From Baffinella frigidus (taxonomy: Eukaryota; Cryptophyceae; Cryptomonadales; Baffinellaceae): 17,270 bases of DNA. Made by a program: the position numbers and the translations under genes. Below, piece after piece: positions 1 to 10,300 of the stretch. The DNA lies in NCBI GenBank assembly GCA_026770585.1, contig MU646625.1:340447-357716 (forward strand). The letters run 5' to 3'. The notes under the pieces are model-generated. The model saw nothing but the letters and a program-made list of their open reading frames with translations. It did no database searches and was not told where the DNA came from. Positions within the stretch are counted from its first letter, which is position 1, and each line of letters starts with the position of its first letter.

Positions 1-259
1 CGGGGGGCAGTAGGAGGTGGGAATGCGTAGGTGGCATTGGGGGGCAGAACATGTGCGTGGGTGAGGGGCCTGGGGGGACTCGGGCGGGATCAAGTGGGGT
101 TCACCGTTCTGTAGATCGGTTCTTGGGGCGTGGCTGGGTGGAGGGGGTGCATGCGTGGGGGTGGCGCTGTGGGATTTCGGCACGAGTGAATCGAGTGTAC
201 TAGGGACGGATATCGTCGAATGTGTGCGAGGGTGTGTGCTGCATGCTTCAACCCCGCCA

Positions 260-392
260 CCAGCCCTGCGGGGCGGACCAAATCGACGATTGTTTGGAGC
301 CATTTCCTCGGGTGGCACGTTCGAATTCGAAGGTGCCGCCCGAGGAAATGGCGCATGCTCCAGCCTCGATTTGGTCCGCCTCGGAGGGCTGG
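260..392. repeat. Long imperfect foldback, probable MITE relic
   Basis: Two arms of about 66 bases meet at the palindromic centre TTCGAATTCGAA (320-331). Both arms carry the words CCAGCCCT, GCGGACCAAATCGA and CATTTCCTCGGG. A few mismatches and small indels separate them. No clear target duplication is visible. The element lies in the flank downstream of the MnmH gene. Confidence 0.8.
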
Positions 393-449
393 TTGACCCC
401 GGAACGTCTAGGATCGCATAGGTGATCTGGGGAGACAGTCCCGTGTGTA

Positions 450-567
450 CAGGGGTACTTCGCTCATAAGAAAGCCCCCCCCCCCCTAGGACTATCGTAG
501 GGCCCTAGGCATGGGCCTACTGTAGGATCCTACGTGGTTGCGGTTTCTTATGGGCGAGGTACCCCTG
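450..567. mobile_element. MITE family 1, full copy a (TA-flanked)
   Basis: Terminal inverted repeats are close to CAGGGGTACCTCGCTCATAA; the left arm has CTTCG for CCTCG and the right arm has one change as well. The interior is itself foldback-like, with CTAGGAC and GGGCCCTAGG. TA dinucleotides at 448-449 and 568-569 fit a TA target duplication as used by Tc1/mariner-type transposases. Length is 118 bp. A second full copy is at 10240-10356 and a half copy at 5204-5254. No transposase is present, so the element is non-autonomous. Confidence 0.85.
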
Positions 568-650
568 TAAAGTCACTCGGGCTATCCTACACGGAAAAGG
601 TGCCCCCGGATCCCAGAGGTGACGCAGTCTTCGCAAGTGCTCTCTGTGTA

Positions 651-702
651 CAACTGTATCGCCCACTCCCAGCTTTACAAACTGTAACGCTCACTCCCAG
701 CT
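651..702 (-). repeat. 28-bp tandem duplication overlapping the 3' end of the MnmH gene
   Basis: The sequence ACTCCCAGCTTTACAAAC occurs at 665 and 693, period 28. Read on the minus strand, each copy contains TTTGTAAAGCTGGGAGTG. The upstream copy carries the stop codon TAA (703-705), so the duplication extends the presumed 3' UTR. This matches the edge-duplication habit seen at other exons of this gene. Confidence 0.75.
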
Positions 703-823
703 TTACAAACGGGCCTCTGCCTCTGCTAGGGCCTCGTGTGTCGGGTATGCTGCGCGGTAGCCTTCTGAATCTTGCAAGTGTGTTTCCATGAACACGACGG
801 CTTCGTCGAGCGACTTCTCGTCC
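703..823 (-). CDS. mnmH: MnmH exon 15 (C-terminus and stop)
   Basis: The acceptor is CGCGTTTTCAG, followed by G, which completes the Arg codon begun by exon 14. It encodes residues 393-431, starting [11 protein letters not shown] and ending [10 protein letters not shown], then TAA. This tail is variable in the family, so support comes from phase, acceptor quality, an in-frame stop and the expected tail length. A mutated copy of the acceptor and exon start lies immediately upstream (843-872). Confidence 0.75.
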
Positions 824-3800
824 CTGAAAACGCGCGATTTCAGACTTCTTGTTCGTAAAAACGCGCGATTTCGGGGTCATAAAACGCTAATAAACAACAT
901 AACACGGTAATAAACACGAGTCGTGTGTCGGACATACCGTCTACCAAAAGGTGCGATTTCACGAACCAGAAATTCTTTTTCGAGTCCATCTAAGGGTCAC
1001 GTTGATTCTTGCCCGGAAAAACGCCAAAAGTCTAGGAATTTGAGCCATTCCTGGGCAAAAAAATGTTTCGTCTGTACCACGAAACACTTTCAGCGCGAAC
1101 GAGCGTGTATGCAATTCTCACTTGTGGTCTAGCGTGGAACAGGGGTGATTTCGGGGAGGTGCCACCAGGCCATTCTGTTCACACGGTGGGCTACGAAGGC
1201 TTCGTTGGGGCTGGAATTCAGGGTGTTACGTGACCAAATCGCACCCAAAAATCCTTCAAGTTAATTGCATCAAGGCAAGTTGACTTTTGATGAAAGGTTC
1301 GGAATCCACCGTGTGGGTCCGGAGGCTTCCGACGTGGATCAAATCGAGGATGGAGCTTGATATGACCCCGCTAGAGGGGAGGCGTCTCACAAGGCCCTGG
1401 GCTCACACTTGAGCCACTCCCTCGACGTTATCTTTCGCCCAGCTCTCTCGACAGTCGTGCGACTCTCCATCGAGTGTCACTCTACGATCAAAATGACCAC
1501 CCAAGGGTTTCCGGGTGGGGACCACGCCAGAGGGTTCGAAACCTCAACGTTTGATTCAGGGAAGACCCCCAGAATACTTCACTCAACGCCGCCAAATCTG
1601 GCGTGGATAAGGCGTCGGTTTCCCTCGAGCCCTCTGGCGTGGGAGGGTAGTACCAGTCTGGTAGAGGCAGCTTTTCGACGAGGGGGTTGTGTTTTTCCCT
1701 GCAGACGGTGACACGTTCAGCCAACACGGTTCCGGATTACAGGTCTCGGTGGAGTTTGAGAGCAGACGGGCATGCACGCATGGATGGATAGATGGATGGA
1801 TGGATGGATGGATGAATGGATGGATGGATGGATGGATGGATGGATGGATGGATGGATGGATGGATGGATGGATGGATGAGGTTTAGGGTGTGTGGTTTGT
1901 GGTGTGTGGTTTGTGGTTTGTGGTTTGTGGTTTGTGGTTTATGGTTTATGGTTTATGGTTATGGTCTACGGTTTATGGTTTATGGTCTATAGTTGATGGT
2001 TTATGTTTCATGGTTTAAGGTTCATGTTTTCGGGATTTAAGTTTCGGATTTCGGATTTCGGGTTTCGTTTTCCGTGTTGAAGGTTTCGGGTTTCGGATTT
2101 ACTCTACATTGACATGCCCCCTTCAACACTTGCATCAGTTCCAGGGAAACGTGAACCACCTGTGCGCGGCCTGGAACCGAGAGTAGGAAGGGTCGTAGTG
2201 TTTTGGGTTTCAGGTCTTGGGTTTCGGGTTTCGTATTTCGGGTTCCAGTGTTACCTGTGCGCGCGGCTGGCTGCGCGAGTAGTACGGGTCGTAGTGTTTC
2301 GGTTTTCGGTTTTCGGTTTTCGAATTTCGGATTTCGGGTTTCGGGTTCAGACCTGTGCGCGGCCTGGGACCACGAGTAGGAGGGGTCGTAGTGTTTCGGT
2401 TTTCGGTTTTCGGTTTTCGAATTTCGGATTTAGGGTTTCGGGTTGAGACCTCTGCGCGGCCTGGGACCGCAAGTAGGAGGGGTCGTAGTGTTTGGGTTTC
2501 GGGTTTCGGATTTAGGGTTTCGGATCTCGGGTCCAGGGTCCAGGGTTTCGGATTTCAGATTTACCTATGGGCGGCCTGGGACCGAGAGTAGGAGGGGTCG
2601 TAGTGTTTCGGTTTTCGGGTTTTCGGTTTTTCGGATTTCGGATTTCAGAGTTATGGTTTCGGGTTTGGACCTATGGGCGGCCTGGGACCGCGAGTAGGAC
2701 GGGTCGTAGTGTTGCACCAGCAGATCCGCCACCAGCTCCTGTTGAAAAACGGATTTTCAAATGCCGTTTCAGATGTTGTTTCAAATGCCGTTTGCAATGT
2801 GGTTTCAAATGCCTTTTTCAAACGTCGTTGCAACCGTCTTTTCAAATGTCGTTACAACCGTCTTTTCAACCGTCTTTTCAAATGTCGTTTCGGGGGTGAC
2901 TCCATGCCCGGAGTCGTGTCCTACTTGGTCTTCTCCTTCATGATGTTCAAGCCTGGAGATGAGTGATCCAAAAGTCTATGTGCCTTGACAAAGAAAAGCC
3001 CGCTTCGGTACAGTGGCTGTCCTCAAAAGTGTCCTACCCCCGACTCCAGGCCCAGATGGGGACACGCTCAAATCAGAGAAGAGGCGGGGGGATCCTAGCT
3101 CTGCCTCACTCGGGTTTTACCCACTTTTCTCAAGTTGACATGCTGGATGTGCCGTACAAACCCGTCAGCTTTGGGGCGGAAAAGAGCCCCAGCTTGCCAA
3201 CCACACAGCCACACGAGGCTATCCATGCGAACAGAATAAAAGGACATTTTAAAATTTGTGGGGAAATGATCACGTTTCCGTACGGATGTCCGTACGGAAA
3301 CGTGATCAAATGCTAACTTTTGGCGTGTTTCCTGGGCAATAATCCAACAATCAACTTATGAATCTGTTCGCATGGATAGCCTCGTGTGGAGTGGACTACG
3401 AGGGTTTCGGGACCCCAGATATCCGCGGGTAACGTGACCAATTTGCACCAGGAAAGCCTTCAAGTTAATCGACGTGTGATGAAAGGTTCGTAGTCCACCG
3501 TGTGGATTGGCGAGCCCAGATAGACAGAGACAGAGCTAGGCGTGTGGCTAGGGAGAGACCTCCCATCGGCCCTCGTCGATCAGCTTTTCCCTGGACACAC
3601 GAGCAAGGATGAGTGTCACAGTCGGGAGTCACGTCCACGCCAGATCATGGCACAGTCGGGAGTCAAGTCCACGCCAGGCCACAAGTGAAAATTCCATGGT
3701 TGAGTCCATCTACGAGTAAAGTTGATTTTGGGAGATTCTACCCAGGGACACACGCCAAAAGTCCAGCCCTTTGAGCCCTTGCCATGCGTAATGATGTGTC

Positions 3801-4314
3801 ATCCGTAGCACAAAACACTTTTAGCGCGAAACGTTGCGTTTGGAATTCGCACTTGTGACCTGGCGTGGACCTAGGATCCGTCCTGGCACATACTGGAGCT
3901 GGTGTGGTCAGGGGACGTTGGCGAGAGGTACCACGCCAGAGGGCTCGAGGGAAACCGACGCCTTATCCACGCCAGATCTGTCGTCGTTGACTTGAGAATT
4001 CAGGGGATTTCCCCTGGAAGATGACCAACGTGGATGTTTCGAGCCCTCTGGCGTGGTAGGGTCAGACCATTCGCAGAAGATCTTGGCCCCGAGAAACCGC
4101 TTGAGTTTTGATAGCAGCGCCTGCATCCCAAGCCAGCTTCAGGCATAGGTCTCAGTCTATTTGGGCTCGCCAATGTGGTGCTTCCCAAGCAAGCTTCAGC
4201 GCAAGCAGCAACCACCAAGAAGCAAGCATCAATCATCAATCATCAATCATCAAACATCAAGCAAGAAGCAGGATTCAGAGCCCAGACAGTCTAAAGGGAT
4301 TTCAGGATCTCTTG

Positions 4315-4353
<39 letters not shown>

Positions 4354-7300
4354 CTACTTCCCAAGCAAGCTTCAGCGCAAGCACCAAACATCAAGCACCA
4401 AGCATCAATAATCAAGCACCAAAAAACAAGTATCAAGCATGACGAAGCAAGACTCAGAGCCAAGGCGGTCTCAAGGGACCCAACCTCGATACGTGGAGGA
4501 GGGTGACGGAGGGTTGCTGAGGGTTGCTGAGGGTTGATGAGGGTTGATGAGGATTCAGGAGGGTAGAGCAGGGGTCTAGCGGGATCTCAACTCGTTGTGA
4601 AGTAGATGCACGAGTCGTAGCCACATTCTCCGCGCACGTGCGCGCCTCATTGTGGGGCGCCACTTGGGTTCCCTTCAGGCTAAACCCCAAACCCTGAATC
4701 CGCCGAGGAGCTATGTTCGCCTCACGTCGTGGTTAGGTCGACGCGGGAACTGGGTCGTCGACCCTCACCTTGAGGTGTTCGGGCTGCTGGGTGAGCCCCT
4801 CGTACTCGTCGAGCGTCGCTGCGACCCGAGAGAAAGTGTGGAGGAGAGAGCGAGATGAAAAAGGGAGGGAGAGAGAGAGAAAGGCAGAGAAGTGGAGAGA
4901 TAGAGAGGGAGGGAGGGAGAGGGAGGGAGGGAGGGAGAGGGAGGGAGGGAGAGAGAGAGAGATGGAGGGAGGGAGGGAGGTAGAGAGGGAGAGAGGGAGA
5001 TCATACCTTGAGGTGTTCGGGCTGCTGGGTGAGCCCCTCGTACTCGTCGAGCGTTGCCGCGACCCTTCGCTCGAAGGGTAACGCCACCTACGTTGCCGGT
5101 GGCGTTAAGTTGCGCCACCTACGTTGTCGTTGTCGTTCTCACCTACGTTGCTCGAAGGGTAACGCCACCTACGTTGTCAGTTTTGCGCGTTATGAGCATG
5201 ATTCCCGTGGTGGTCCTAGGGGGTGGGCATTTTCTTATGAGCGAGGTACCCCTGTACCCACTTAGCAGCCACCGGGGGCTTCACGGTTACAGTCCATCTA
5301 AAAAAATTGTACTAGAATCTTATCCATTGCTCTGGATTCCAATGGATTTTCGGCCGGAAATCCGGGCGAAAAGGAACTCGGCCGCTGCTAAGTGGTTATC
5401 ACTTAAGTGACCAGTAGGCGCATACGCCCTACGGTAAGGCCCTAGGACCTGCCCAGGGCGAGTTAGGGCGATTATTCGCCCGTTGGTCACTTAAGGGATA
5501 TGAGTATGATTCCCTGTCACGTCACAGGCGAGGCTTCCCAACGACACAGTCCAGGCGTTTCGAGAATCACAAAGGGTGGCGATTAGAATCGCATAAGTTC
5601 AATGCGGGGATTTCGAGGAGATGACCCAACAACACGGTGTTTCACGCATCATAGCGGTAACATTTGTTTTTTAAATTCTAGAGGGTTGGGGTTTTCTGCA
5701 GTCCCGCTCAGCTGTACCTGCTCAACAAAGCAACTCTGTCTCTGTTTCTAGAGCTTCCCGATGAAACTGTCAAGGCATTTCGAGGGTGCTGAGAACTACC
5801 TCAAAGCGCGGCGCCCTTCGCAGGGCATCGACCACCGTACGGTTAAATTCCGGCGTGCAACTAATTACGGCATTCCGCAGGGTGCTACCGTATGCAATAC
5901 ATTAGGGTGCGGTTCGTTTCGTGGTACTAGATGAGTGTGCGTGACCCGGCGAGACGCTGCCCCTCGTCCTTTCCACGCCTGTCAGCAGTGGGCCTCGTGC
6001 GCAGCCATCGCGTCATCAAAAGCCGCCGGAATTAGGTCGTCCACCCTTCCATCGAGGACGATGGATACTACCTCGAAGCGTGGCGAACTTGGCAGAGCAT
6101 CGATGACCGTGCATCGAAGCTGCACCGACCCGGGTCGGTGTCCGCACACTCCTTTTCGTCCGACTCAACCCGTGTGCTCCGACTCAGCCCGTGCACTCTC
6201 TCTCTATGTAGGGGTGGAGTTTGGTCCGACAAAACCCGGGAGATGACCTCGAAGCGCGGGGCCTTTCGTAAGGCATCGATGACCTTGTATGGCAGCTGCA
6301 CCGACCCGATGTTCGCACTCTCCGACTCTACCCACACCTAGCGAGAGAGCACAGGGGTTACTCGAAATGAGTCGATGTTTTGAAAAGGCCCACTGGCTCG
6401 GTTGCCGTCGGATCTGTAAACCTAGCTCTGTCCCAGTTCAATTTGGGCTCGCCATTATTTCGCACCCCTCGAAATTTCACAGGTAAATTTCATTGGGGGG
6501 GGGGTCAAAGTCAACCTTTGAAATTGGGGGGGGGGGTGCGAAATAATGGCGAGCTGAAATCAAAGTGGCAAAGAGCTAGGAAACCGCTGAAACATGTTTG
6601 GAAGCAGAAGACGCGCCCAGGTCGCGGCAGTCTGGTCAAAGAGTCACTCTTGAGTCACTCCGCGCTTTGAGGTAATTCTCTGGCCAAAGAGCCATTCTGC
6701 ACACTGCCAGGCGGTCTTCAGGGACGCGATCGTTTGAATCTCATCTCGGAAGATTACTGGACCAGTGTCACTTTCACTCCATGTTAGGCATGAGTTGTTT
6801 TTTAAGCCCAAGATAGCCACAACCTCCCTAACATGCCACGCATAAAAGCTCACATAACCTTCAAAGTGATGCTGATTCAGTTATGTTCCAAGACGAAATG
6901 GGTGTGCGTTCTAGACGCGACCGACCCATTTCTGAAGTTAACTCACTTTGAGGGGTTCAAATACCTGTTTTTGCACCAGAAATCCTTCAGATGGACGCCT
7001 CGCGAAATACAATGTATTGTGGTATGGGACTGGATCGTTTGAATGGGTGTGCGTACCGGGCGCGTGGGGTCGATATCCCGCAGCGCCCAGGCCAGCGTCC
7101 CCTCGAACGCCTGTGGTTGAGTGTGCCGCTGAGTGTGAATCACACGTCTCTACCTCTGTCTCTTTCTCTTTCTCTCTGTCTCACTGTCTCTCTCGCGCGC
7201 GCTCTCTCTCTCTCTGTCTCTTTCTCTCTGTCTCTCTGTCGCTCTGTCTCTCTGTCTCTCTGTCGCTCTCCCTCGCTCTCTCTCTCGCTCTCGCGCCATC

Positions 7301-10300
7301 CCCCTCTCCTCCAAACCCCTGACAGGCAAAACACGGGAGTTGTCTCGCGGGGGGTGCGGAGACGCACCTTCTGGGACGGTTGATCGCCCATCCCCCCCAG
7401 CACCGACCCCCGGTGGTTTGCTAGTCCCTCCAGGTCGATCACCTGAACAGGAAAACGCACGGAATATAGGGGAGTCAGCCTACGGCAGTAAAATTTGATA
7501 AAAACGTAAATAAAACTAACATTAAAACGAATTAAACTGGAATTAAACTTTAAATCAATTACCGCAGGTAGAGGCCCCGGGGCTCCAGGACCGCGTCTCT
7601 TGTCGAAGCTCTAAGGCCCCCAGCACCGACCCCCGGTGGTTTGCTAGTCCCTCCAGGTCGATCACCTGAATAGGAAAACGCACGGAATATAGGGGAGTCA
7701 GCCCACGACATTAAAATTTGATGAAAACGTAACTGCAACACAGGGAATATAGGGGAGTCAGACTGCGGTATTCAACTTTAATGGAACTGTAGTTAACTTA
7801 AACTTTGATTAAAATAAATCAAATCGAACGTTGAAAACAAATCAAACTGGAATTAAACTTTAAATAAATTGCCGTAGATAGAGGCCCCAGGGCTCCTAGG
7901 ACCGCGTCTCTTGTCGAAGCTCTAAGGCCTACTGTGGTCCAATGCCACATACTAACTACCCTATCTTCGCAAAGTTCGCGTATGACTGTCCTGAAAAGGG
8001 AAACACAGGGCATATAGCAGAGTCAGCCTACTGGGGCCAGCGATATCACACGCCCGGGGAAAAGAGGGCGGGGATGCGGCGGAGAGAGAGAGAGTGGCAA
8101 CAAACACAAAACGAGCTAACTTCGATATTGTGGTTCGAGAATACACCTGGTGCCCCGCCGCGCCAAACCGCTTGAGCAGCCGCGTCTTGCAGCTCCCCGT
8201 AGGCCCAGAAAGCATGCACCACCTGTACAGAGAAAAGAATTTATTGAAGAAGTACACTGAGCTGGGACTACATAAACCCCCAAACCTGTAGAGCGCTTGC
8301 GGGAAAACTTGTCCGATTCAACGAGAAATATTTTCAGAAATTCAGAGAATTTGTATCAGGACGTGACATGAAACCGGTCCATCTAAACGATTCTAGTACA
8401 AATTCTCTGAATTTCTGAAAAAAATTCTCGTTGAAATCGGCCAAGTTTTTCCGCAAGCGCTCTAGCCCTTACGGACCAGAAGAGAAGCATGCACCACCTG
8501 CACGGAGACGGCCATTCAGTTTAAACAGTCTTTTCGCTGTCCTAGGGGTGGGGTTTGTGCTTATATTGTAAAGCCATGTCGACGCTAAGATAGCAAAATC
8601 CGACAAAATCTACCCTTATGATAGCACAAAAGGCGGTTTAAATTGGATGACGTCCGAGACTGACTTGTACGTATGCTCCCTCCGGAGGTTCTCCTGCACT
8701 TATTGAAGAATGCGTAGAATTTTTCTGGGACTAGAGAAGCCCCCACACCTGTACCCCGTACGGACCTGTTGTTATGCTCCCTTTTGAGGTACTCCTGCAC
8801 TTGTTGGATACCAATCAAGTCACAAACACGTGTTACAGAGCGGAATCCAGCCGAATCAAGTCACAAACAGTGAGAGCGGAATACAGCCGATCGCCATCGC
8901 GCGCTCCACAAGGGGCCATACGAGTCCGTGAATTCACTGCAAGTGAGTCCCTGAATTCACTGTTGAGTCCGTGAAGTCACTGTAAAAACTCTGAGAATTC
9001 ACGCCAAATCGAGGCCTGATCAAATGGCGCAGCCGTATAGCCACTAGAGGCTATATTTTATTTTACAGTGAATTCACGGACTCCAGACGTATCGCCACTA
9101 TCGGCGAGTGCCACCAGGCGCGACTCGCAAGGGACGTGTGCACACGAAGCATCTCAGTCGCGGACGCTTTTCAATTTAGTCCGCCTTTTGTGCTATCTTC
9201 AGGGTGAATTTTATTGGTTCTGCGACTCACCTGTACTTATGATCCCTTTTCAGGTACTCTTGCACTTCCGCACGGTACGTCTTGTATCCCCCATCGAGCT
9301 TTGATGAGCGGAACCTGGTTTGGGGTTGAGGGTTTGGGGTTTGAGGTTTAGGGTTTGGAGTTTGGGGTTTGGGGTTTGGGGTTTGGGGTTTGGGGTTTGA
9401 GGTCTGGGGTTTGGGGTTGGGGTTCCAGGGTGTAGGGTGTAGGGTTCAGGATTTAGGGTTCACGGTTCAGGGTTCAGGGTTTAGGGTTCAGAGTTTAGGG
9501 TTACACCCGACTTCGAAAAGGACGTGTGCGAGGGAGCCTGAGCGCAAATTCGCTAATCTCTAAACCCTAACCCTAAATCCTAAACCCGGGAGAGAGAGGA
9601 GAGCGCAGCGGTCAGTGTGGAGTTAAGACAGCCACCTGGGGAATCTCGCTCACCTGTCGCCCTGCCGAGCCTGCCACACCAGAAGGTGTAGGGGCGGAGG
9701 GGGGGGGGGCACATCCCTGCGGGGCAAGGAGCTAACCCGACTTCGGAGAGGACGTGTGCGAGAGAGCCTGAGCGCTGCCCGCCGCGCCAGCAGTACACCT
9801 GCCACTCACCAAGCTCAGTGGATCCTCAATATCGTCCATGTAAACGCATAAGAGCAGAAACAAGCATCAAAATCAAAAAAAAGATCACGAAAACAAAATC
9901 GATCTCACTCTCGAGGGGCTGGTATCAATCGAGGTCTCTCTAAAAGGTGGCAACCCTCAACCCTGAACCCTCAACCCTCGGCCCTCAACCCCACACCCTG
10001 CTACTGCCGCACCAGTGGTTGAGGTTAAGGTTAAGGTTTAGGTTTAGATTGAGGTTTTAGGTTTACGAGTAGGTGTAGGTTTAGTTTTAAGTTTGGGTTT
10101 GGGTCTAGGGTTTAGGGTGTAGAGCACCAGCGGTCGGTAGTCCTTGCCCTTCTCCGCGAAGTGCTCTTTCAAATAACCTGTGCGGGATGTGCGTAAGGTT
10201 TCTTCGACGTATCCTGCGGAGAATCAGGGCTGGGCCATACAGGGGTACCTCGCTCATAAGAAACTGCCACCCCCCTAGGACCACCGCAGGGCCCTAGGCA

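Larger units (their letters stand above)
824..2670 (-). other. MnmH intron 14 (1847 nt): repeats, MITE, microsatellite, heptamers
   Basis: Donor GTCCAA at 2670, acceptor TTTTCAG at 824. In transcript order it holds five exon 14 edge copies with CCCGAAA-type tracts, a degenerate CCATAAA/CCACAAA tract (1880-2100), an ATCC microsatellite, a MITE family 2 copy, and the dispersed repeats A and B (975-1320). I see no gene in 880-1520. Confidence 0.7.
5492..6247 (-). other. Remainder of MnmH intron 10
   Basis: Holds partial exon copies 10c and 10b (separate entries). I see nothing else that is interpretable in 5515-5790 or 5850-6065. Confidence 0.5.
8600..9215. repeat. Inverted pair of intron segments
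   Basis: Minus strand 8680-8600 and plus strand 9148-9215 share CAGTC(T/G)CGGACG, CAATTTA, CCGCCTTTTGTGCTATC and AGGGT. The arms are about 70 bases and about 470 bases apart. They sit next to exon 6 and its partial copy 6c. Confidence 0.75.

Noticed and set aside
2114-2697. Plus-strand ORFs with [12 protein letters not shown] and [10 protein letters not shown] repeats
   Set aside because: Shadow of the exon 14 minisatellite and its heptamer tracts; the coding sense is minus.
5935-6341. Plus-strand frames with repeated TSKRGxxRxASMT peptides
   Set aside because: They are the reverse strand of exon 10 and its partial copies 10b and 10c, whose minus frame matches MnmH.
9068-9304. 78-codon plus ORF with [10 protein letters not shown]
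   Set aside because: Most of its 3' half is antisense to exon 6; the similar [11 protein letters not shown] frame at 8774 is antisense to copy 6b.
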